Positions 4,670 to 9,432 of a stretch of DNA of 9,432 nt are shown piece after piece (the first letter of the stretch is position 1; every line of letters starts with the position of its first letter). Origin of the DNA: Fidelibacterota bacterium TCS55 (lineage in GTDB: Bacteria > Fidelibacterota > Marinisomatia > Marinisomatales > TCS55); assembly GCA_905182385.1 (NCBI GenBank), contig CAJJBS010000063.1:1-9432 (forward strand), written 5' to 3'. The notes beneath the pieces were generated by a model. It saw only the letters and a program-made list of their open reading frames with translations. It was not told the DNA's origin and did not search any database. Made by a program: the position numbers and the translations under genes.

Positions 4670-6319
4670 ATGGCTTATACAGTTTTATCTTTAAAATGGC
4701 GACCTCAATTATTTTCTGATTTAATTGGTCAAAGTCATGTCACAAAAACATTAATTAATGCATTTAAAAAAGATCGTGTTGCTCAAGGTTATATTCTTAC
4801 AGGCCCAAGAGGCGTAGGCAAGACCACAACGGCTAGAATCATAGCAAAGGCTCTTAACTGTCCACAATCTCTTGATGGTATTCCATGCAACAAATGTAAT
4901 AATTGTCAAGAAATTACTGAGGGAAGAAATTTAGATGTAATCGAAATAGATGGAGCTTCTAATCGCGGCATTGAAGAAATAAGAAATATTAGAGAGCAAA
5001 TAAAATATACTCCAATGAATGCTCCTTACAAAATTTTTATTATTGATGAAGTTCATATGTTAACTAATCAAGCTTTTAATGCTTTACTACGAACATTAGA
5101 AGAGCCACCATCTCATGGTAAATTTATTTTAGCTACAACGGATATTCACAAAGTGCCTTCTACTATTATATCAAGGTGTCAACGCTTTGATTTTAATAGA
5201 ATAACGGAAGCCATTATTAGAGATAGATTGAAAATCATATTTAAAGATGAAAAAATTATTGTTGATGACGATTCAATTAGTGCCATTGCTCGAAAGTCTG
5301 ATGGTAGTATGCGTGATGCATTAAGTATAATGGATCAAGTGATTGCATATGCTGGTGACTCAATTAAAATTGAAGATGTCTCTACAATTATAGGATTAAT
5401 TCCAACTGATGTATATTTTAACTATTCAAATGCAATTATTGAAAAAGACTATTCTAAAATGACTGAAGTTTTAGAAACTGTTAAATTAACAGGTTTACCA
5501 GTAGAAGATGTCGCGGAAGGTTTAAGTGGTCATTTTAGGAATTTAATAATAGCTACTGTTGAAAATAGTGAAAATTTATTAGAACTTAACGATGAACATA
5601 AAAATCAGTACTTATCCAATTCAAAGAATTGGAATGGAAAAGACCTGCTCAGAGTTGTTAATGTTTTAAACGATTTAGAGTTTAAACTTAAACATATGTC
5701 TCAAGCACTTATTTTCTTTGAAATGACATCGATGAAGTTAATGGAGATGGATTCCACAGTATCTATAAGCGAATTATTATCATCATCAAAAAATAAACCT
5801 TCAAAAAAAGAATCTGTACCTTTAGTGACATCTAATACAAAAGAAAAAATAAATAATAAGGAAGAAGTAAAAATTAATACTTCAAAAAATGTTGCAATCG
5901 ATACTACTGATAAAGTCGATAATAAATTATTAAGCATAGATAATATAATAAATGAATGGAAAAAATTCATAGTTATGATATCGAAAGAAAGACCTTCTAT
6001 AGGTACAGCTTTAGAACATAGTAGTCCAACTTCTTTAGTTGGAAGTAAACTTATTATAGAAGTTTCAGGCCTTCCTGACTTTAGCGTTGGAAATCTTAAT
6101 CGAAACAATCAAGTTATTGAAAGTTTTTTAAAAGACTATTTCAAGACCGATTTGAAAATTGAGGCTATGAAAGGTGAAGCAAAATCAAATTTAACAAAAC
6201 CAGAAACGAATATAAATATTAACAAACTAAATAATGATCAAATTAATTCAAAGAATGATGAGAGTGATAATGTAGTCTCACGAGTTATTGAAGTTTTTGA
6301 TGGTGAAATTTTAAGATAG
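4670..6319 (+). CDS. dnaX: DNA polymerase III subunits gamma/tau (clamp loader ATPase)
   Basis: The 549-residue motor of the clamp-loader complex, which opens the beta sliding clamp and loads it on primed DNA. The AAA+ module is complete: the N-terminal LKWRPQLFSDLIGQ, Walker A GPRGVGKT (45-52), four zinc-binding cysteines (C64, C73, C76, C79), EIDGASNRGIEEIR (92-105), Walker B IIDE (124-127), sensor 1 LATTD (154-158), arginine finger SRC (R169) and sensor 2 GSMRDA (212-217). Domain III runs to about 370. A Lys/Asn/Ser-rich linker (371-425) then precedes a tau-type C-terminal domain from about 426, which in tau binds polymerase alpha and helicase. Length is within the usual range. GAGG at 4662-4665 supports the ATG. 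An A7 tract (5803-5809) at the start of the linker could make a shorter gamma form. The gene opens the conserved dnaX-ybaB-recR block and is probably co-transcribed with ffs. Confidence 0.97.
   Translation: MAYTVLSLKWRPQLFSDLIGQSHVTKTLINAFKKDRVAQGYILTGPRGVGKTTTARIIAKALNCPQSLDGIPCNKCNNCQEITEGRNLDVIEIDGASNRGIEEIRNIREQIKYTPMNAPYKIFIIDEVHMLTNQAFNALLRTLEEPPSHGKFILATTDIHKVPSTIISRCQRFDFNRITEAIIRDRLKIIFKDEKIIVDDDSISAIARKSDGSMRDALSIMDQVIAYAGDSIKIEDVSTIIGLIPTDVYFNYSNAIIEKDYSKMTEVLETVKLTGLPVEDVAEGLSGHFRNLIIATVENSENLLELNDEHKNQYLSNSKNWNGKDLLRVVNVLNDLEFKLKHMSQALIFFEMTSMKLMEMDSTVSISELLSSSKNKPSKKESVPLVTSNTKEKINNKEEVKINTSKNVAIDTTDKVDNKLLSIDNIINEWKKFIVMISKERPSIGTALEHSSPTSLVGSKLIIEVSGLPDFSVGNLNRNNQVIESFLKDYFKTDLKIEAMKGEAKSNLTKPETNININKLNNDQINSKNDESDNVVSRVIEVFDGEILR
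5803..5809 (+). promoter_or_regulatory. Candidate slippery A7 tract in dnaX (gamma form)
   Basis: The zero-frame codons TCA AAA AAA GAA give A AAA AAA, a heptamer on which tandem Lys tRNAs can slip. A -1 shift adds RICTFSDI and stops at TAA 5833-5835, giving about 388 residues that end right after domain III. Loss of one A by transcriptional slippage also stops within about six codons. dnaX makes gamma this way in E. coli (ribosomal) and Thermus (transcriptional). No SD-like stimulator or strong hairpin is visible nearby, so activity is uncertain. Confidence 0.35.
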
Positions 6320-6327
6320 GAGTCCGA

Positions 6328-6654
6328 ATGTTTAATAAAGGCAATATGTCAAATATGTTAAAACAAGCACAGCAGGTGCAAAAGCAAATTGAAAATGTCC
6401 AAAATGAGTTAGATGATTTAAATATTAATGGAGAGTCTGGTGGAGGAATGGTTAAGGCTATTGTAAATGGTAAAATGGAATTACTTAATTTAGATCTTCA
6501 AAAAGAAATTTTTGAAGAAGATAAAGACCTTATTGAAGATTTAATTATATCTGCTATTAATAATGCAATGACTAAAGCTCAAGAAGAGAGTCAAAGTAGA
6601 ATGAATGCAGTCACCGGTGGTATGCTAGGTGGCATGAAAATTCCAGGACTATAA
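6328..6654 (+). CDS. ybaB: YbaB/EbfC family nucleoid-associated protein
   Basis: A 108-residue protein of the YbaB/EbfC family, small homodimeric tweezer-like DNA-binding proteins associated with the nucleoid. The N-terminal helix is typical (MSNMLKQAQQVQKQIENVQNELDD, about 7-30), followed by the Gly-rich GESGGGMVKAIVNGKMELLNLDL strand region (35-57), a second helical part with EDLIISAINNAMTKAQEES, and the Gly/Met-rich end TGGMLGGMKIPGL. Length is usual for the family. AGGAG at 6318-6322, overlapping the dnaX stop, fits the ATG at 6328. It sits between dnaX and recR, its typical place, and a link to RecR-dependent repair is often proposed on this basis. The recR ATG follows its stop codon directly. 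Confidence 0.96.
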   Translation: MFNKGNMSNMLKQAQQVQKQIENVQNELDDLNINGESGGGMVKAIVNGKMELLNLDLQKEIFEEDKDLIEDLIISAINNAMTKAQEESQSRMNAVTGGMLGGMKIPGL

Positions 6655-7248
6655 ATGAACTCATTCCCTGACAGCATTCTTCAATTAATTGATGCTTTCT
6701 CCTCATTTCCTGGAATAGGACGGAAAACAGCTCAGCGTATGGCATTTCATGTTTTAAAATCTTCCTCAAATATAGCTACTCAGTTATCTGAATCAGTAAT
6801 GAATATGAAATCAAAAATTAAGTTCTGTTCAATTTGCAATGGTATTACTGAGAATGACCCTTGTAATATTTGTACAAATCCAAAAAGAGATGAATCCTCA
6901 ATATGTATAGTAGAGCAAGCTTCTGATGTTTATACTTTTGAAAAAACAAATTCCTACCACGGAGTATATCATGTACTGGGTGGAGTCTTATCTCCACTTG
7001 ATGGTATCGGACCAGATGATTTATCAATACAGGGTTTAATCTCTAGAGTTAAACCAGGCTATGAAATTGTAATTGCAACAAACTCTAGTATCGAAGGCGA
7101 AGCTACAAGTTTGTATATTGCAAAGCTATTAAACGGTAAATCCGCTAAAGTGACACGTCTTGCAAGAGGATTACCAATGGGTGGAGATTTAGAGTATCTT
7201 GATGAAGCAACTCTTATGAGAGCAATGGAAGGAAGAACTGCAATATGA
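6655..7248 (+). CDS. recR: Recombination mediator protein RecR
   Basis: RecR acts with RecO (and RecF) to load RecA on SSB-coated gaps. The 197-residue length is standard. In order: a helix-hairpin-helix (SFPGIGRKTAQRMAF, about 17-31), a four-Cys zinc finger (C58, C61, C70, C73), a Toprim domain starting ICIVEQASDVYTFE (83-96) with the conserved YHVLGGVLSPLDGIGPDDL (105-123), ATNSSIEGEATSLYIA (141-156), and the C-terminal ARGLPMGGDLEYLDEATLMRAMEGR. All hallmark residues are present. The ATG comes immediately after the ybaB stop and there is no convincing SD, so translation is probably coupled. The stop TGA overlaps the pgsA start. Confidence 0.97.
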   Translation: MNSFPDSILQLIDAFSSFPGIGRKTAQRMAFHVLKSSSNIATQLSESVMNMKSKIKFCSICNGITENDPCNICTNPKRDESSICIVEQASDVYTFEKTNSYHGVYHVLGGVLSPLDGIGPDDLSIQGLISRVKPGYEIVIATNSSIEGEATSLYIAKLLNGKSAKVTRLARGLPMGGDLEYLDEATLMRAMEGRTAI

Positions 7249-7829
7249 TGACATTACCAAATATTCTTACTTTTTTTAGAATATTAATTACTCCGGTTTT
7301 TATTGTTTGTTTATTTGAAGACTTTCCGAGTGCTCATTTATGGGCCTTATCATTATTTATAGTTGCATCAATTACTGATGCTTACGATGGTTACTATGCT
7401 CGAAAAAATGATATGGTTACTGACACTGGTAGGTTTCTTGATCCACTAGCAGATAAAATTCTTGTTTCTTCTGCTTTTATTTCATTCGCTATTATGGGCC
7501 TCATAGACTTTTGGATGGTAGCAATTATTTTATTTAGAGACCTTTTTGTGACTGGACTCAGAATTATTATGACACGTAATGGTTTTACTATGATGACAAG
7601 TCGTATTGCAAAGTCTAAAACAGTTGCTCAATTGGGAATAATAACTTTTACTTTAATTTTTCTAAGTCTTAAAGGCTTGGGTTGGGTTTTGTCTAATGAA
7701 ATCCATTTATTTATTCTTGAATATGAACTTATATATTACTTAACAGCTCTTACTGTAATTTTTACTTTGTACACTGCCTTTTCTTATGTCCTAGACAATC
7801 AAAAAGCGATAAAAGAAATAATGAATTAA
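7245..7829 (+). CDS. pgsA: CDP-diacylglycerol-glycerol-3-phosphate 3-phosphatidyltransferase
   Basis: An integral inner-membrane enzyme that transfers phosphatidyl from CDP-diacylglycerol to glycerol-3-phosphate, giving phosphatidylglycerophosphate and CMP, the committed step to phosphatidylglycerol. The CDP-alcohol phosphotransferase signature D-G-x2-A-R-x8-G-x3-D-x3-D is intact: D45, D48, G49, A52, R53, G62, D66 and D70. These Asp residues bind the metal pair. The start MTLPNILTFFRILITP is typical of PgsA and separates it from Ser or inositol transferases. About five to six hydrophobic segments follow; 194 residues is usual. Two adjacent ATGs (7245 and 7248) are possible starts. The first overlaps the recR stop (ATGA). 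It lies three bases before pgpA, which carries out the next step of the same pathway. Confidence 0.94.
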   Translation: MMTLPNILTFFRILITPVFIVCLFEDFPSAHLWALSLFIVASITDAYDGYYARKNDMVTDTGRFLDPLADKILVSSAFISFAIMGLIDFWMVAIILFRDLFVTGLRIIMTRNGFTMMTSRIAKSKTVAQLGIITFTLIFLSLKGLGWVLSNEIHLFILEYELIYYLTALTVIFTLYTAFSYVLDNQKAIKEIMN

Positions 7830-7832
7830 TAT

Positions 7833-8285
7833 ATGAAAAAAAACATAGCTGAATGGATTGGAACAGTTTTTTATATAGGAAAACTTCCATTAGCTCCTGG
7901 TACTTGGGCAAGCTTAGTTGCCACTATCGTATGGTATTTTATTTTTAAAGATCTTAATGTTTATTTCTTACCGATGGTGACATTTTTACTATTTATTTTA
8001 GGAGTTTTTTCATCAAATATAATGATTGGAGACTCAAAAGAGCATGACCCTTCAAAGATTGTAATAGATGAGTGGGTTGGTCAATGGTTAGCTTTTACTT
8101 TATTACCAGTAACTATTCAAACTGGCTTAATTGGATTTTTAGCTTTTAGGTTTTTTGATATTCTAAAACCTGGCCCAGTTAAGAGAATGGAAAGATTACC
8201 TAAAGGACTAGGAGTAATGGCTGATGATGTGATGGCTGGTATTCTAGCCTATTTTATTATAATTATTTATTATTTAATATTTTGA
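7833..8285 (+). CDS. pgpA: Phosphatidylglycerophosphatase A
   Basis: PgpA family membrane phosphatase (150 residues, usual about 150-170) that dephosphorylates phosphatidylglycerophosphate to phosphatidylglycerol. Family motifs: the N-terminal GKLPLAPGTWASL (16-28), the acidic DPSKIVIDEWVGQWLAF (72-88), FRFFDILKPGPVKRMERLP (105-123) and GLGVMADDVMAGILAY (125-140), whose paired Asp residues are typical metal-binding candidates. Hydrophobic segments are at about 27-60, 95-108 and 135-150. No clear SD precedes the ATG, three bases after the pgsA stop, so coupling is likely. The TGA stop overlaps the cinA ATG by one base. The direct pairing with pgsA supports the assignment. Confidence 0.94.
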   Translation: MKKNIAEWIGTVFYIGKLPLAPGTWASLVATIVWYFIFKDLNVYFLPMVTFLLFILGVFSSNIMIGDSKEHDPSKIVIDEWVGQWLAFTLLPVTIQTGLIGFLAFRFFDILKPGPVKRMERLPKGLGVMADDVMAGILAYFIIIIYYLIF

Positions 8286-9432
8286 TGAAAATTGGACTTA
8301 TTACAATTGGTGCTGAGTTATTAAATGGAACACGTACTGATACAAATGCTTCATGGATAGGAAAATCAGTCATTTCAACAGGAGGGAGTATTCATTGGCA
8401 TATGACGGTTAACGATACAAATGAATCCATTGTAAATAGTTTAAATCAAGTCCCCGAAGATATAGATATTATATTATGCACTGGAGGGTTAGGACCAACT
8501 CATGACGATATTACACCGACTGTTCTATATACTTATTTTAATGACAATCCACTATTTGATGATAAATATTGGAGTTTATTAACTAGTAGATTTAAGTCTC
8601 GTGGAATTGATATTCCTGAATCAAATAAAAATCAAGCAATGAAGCCTGAAAAAGGTAAAATTATTCCAAACTCTATTGGTTCTGCTCGCGGCTTACATTT
8701 TAAAAATAATAATTATCAAATATTTGCTATGCCAGGTGTACCATCTGAAATGAAATTGATGATGAATGATTACATACTACCTATTATTAAAAAAATATCT
8801 AAAATAGAAAATCATGTAAAATTAATTCGTACAACTGGAATCATGGAATCAGCACTATATGAAATTATAAAACCTTATTTCAGGAGTAAGGATTTAAGTA
8901 TAGCTTTTTTACCTAGCTATACAGGGGTTGATTTACGTATTTCTTCACATACAAATAATATATTAGTAAGCTTCCTTGATGTAATCATACCTTTAATAGA
9001 TAAATATTACTATGCTCAAGACGAAATAGAATTAGAAGACGTATTAGGCGCTGCTATTATCAATAAGAATAAAACTATTTCAACGGCAGAATCTTGCACT
9101 GGAGGTTTAATAAGCGATAGATTAACAAACACTCCTAACAGTTCATCTTATTTTAAAGGTGGTATTGTAGCCTATAGTAATTTGGTTAAAATAAATTTAT
9201 TAAATGTAAAAAAAGAAACATTGAATAAAAATGGAGCTGTCAGTAAGGAAGTAGCATTAGAAATGGCTGAGGGTGTTCGTAAGCATTTAAATGTCGATAT
9301 CGGATTATCAACAACTGGAATCGCTGGTCCCGGTGGTGGAAGCAAAGAAAAACCAACTGGCCTTGTATATATAGGTCTTAGTACAACTTCCTATAATAAA
9401 GTTTATAAATTCAATTTTACCAAAAATACACA
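8285..9432 (+). CDS. cinA: CinA family protein (NMN amidohydrolase / MoCF-like), 3' end cut by window
   Basis: A partial gene: 382 codons without a stop at the window edge. Full-length CinA is about 410-425 residues, so only the last 30-40 are missing. Residues 1-170 are the MoaB/MoCF-like domain with GAELLNG (9-15), TDTNASWIG (18-26), CTGGLGPTHDDIT (65-77) and MPGVPSEM (149-156), the part linked to ADP-ribose pyrophosphatase activity in other CinA proteins. Residues about 250-382 form the PncC-type nicotinamide-nucleotide amidase domain with AESCTGGLIS (268-277), GGIVAYSN (292-299) and TGIAGPGGG (344-352). Ser270 in AESCTGG is the expected catalytic serine, by family knowledge. The domain deamidates NMN to NaMN for NAD recycling. 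The ATG overlaps the pgpA stop (TGATG). The reading frame matches the family through to the window edge, so this is not a pseudogene. Confidence 0.94.
   Translation, partial: MKIGLITIGAELLNGTRTDTNASWIGKSVISTGGSIHWHMTVNDTNESIVNSLNQVPEDIDIILCTGGLGPTHDDITPTVLYTYFNDNPLFDDKYWSLLTSRFKSRGIDIPESNKNQAMKPEKGKIIPNSIGSARGLHFKNNNYQIFAMPGVPSEMKLMMNDYILPIIKKISKIENHVKLIRTTGIMESALYEIIKPYFRSKDLSIAFLPSYTGVDLRISSHTNNILVSFLDVIIPLIDKYYYAQDEIELEDVLGAAIINKNKTISTAESCTGGLISDRLTNTPNSSSYFKGGIVAYSNLVKINLLNVKKETLNKNGAVSKEVALEMAEGVRKHLNVDIGLSTTGIAGPGGGSKEKPTGLVYIGLSTTSYNKVYKFNFTKNT

Noticed and set aside
5701..6108. Minus-strand open frame of 135 codons
   Set aside because: It is antisense to the dnaX linker and C-terminal part, where low-complexity AT-rich sequence leaves the reverse frame open; no SD or protein family is apparent.

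Overview
The window looks like a piece of a strongly AT-rich, free-living bacterial chromosome. It has a Gram-negative envelope (an outer-membrane-type beta-barrel ending in Phe), a long SRP RNA with an Alu domain, TTG starts, tightly overlapping genes and TAnnTTTG-like promoter elements. This suggests a marine lineage of the FCB group, with Candidatus Marinimicrobia (SAR406) my best guess. The assignment rests on general character, not on a marker comparison. All genes are on the + strand. The standard code applies: UGA ends the genes stopping at 3935, 7248 and 8285, and Trp is TGG.

1-139 is a short non-coding leader. 140-2404 encodes an unusual envelope protein: signal peptide, FecR-type domain, acidic linker made by a six-copy 15-bp tandem repeat, then a C-terminal beta-barrel interrupted by thrombospondin-type-3-like Asp repeats. 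2404-4315 is a compact run of five small genes: a 44-residue membrane peptide (2404-2538), a SelW-like Rdx-family protein read through an in-frame UGA (2547-2780), an exported/membrane protein starting at TTG (2773), a cytosolic helical protein with a poly-Lys tail starting at TTG (3558), and a small signal-anchored protein (3932). Overlaps or very short gaps suggest one transcript with translational coupling. The UGA gene is the key hidden feature, since an ordinary gene caller splits or drops it.

4381-4650 is the SRP RNA (ffs). It is followed 19 bp later, without a visible terminator, by the conserved block dnaX (4670) - ybaB (6328) - recR (6655), and then by pgsA (7245) - pgpA (7833) - cinA (8285, cut by the window end). 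ffs-dnaX-ybaB-recR is a widely conserved arrangement serving secretion, clamp loading and recombinational repair. pgsA and pgpA catalyse two consecutive steps of phosphatidylglycerol synthesis. cinA encodes a nucleotide-salvage protein.

The points most worth following are the selenoprotein and its candidate SECIS, a perfect A AAA AAG slippery heptamer that would fuse the genes at 3558 and 3932, a similar A7 tract in dnaX just after domain III, and the FecR-barrel architecture. The selenoprotein is strongly supported by the sequence. The frameshift and system-level ideas are inference.
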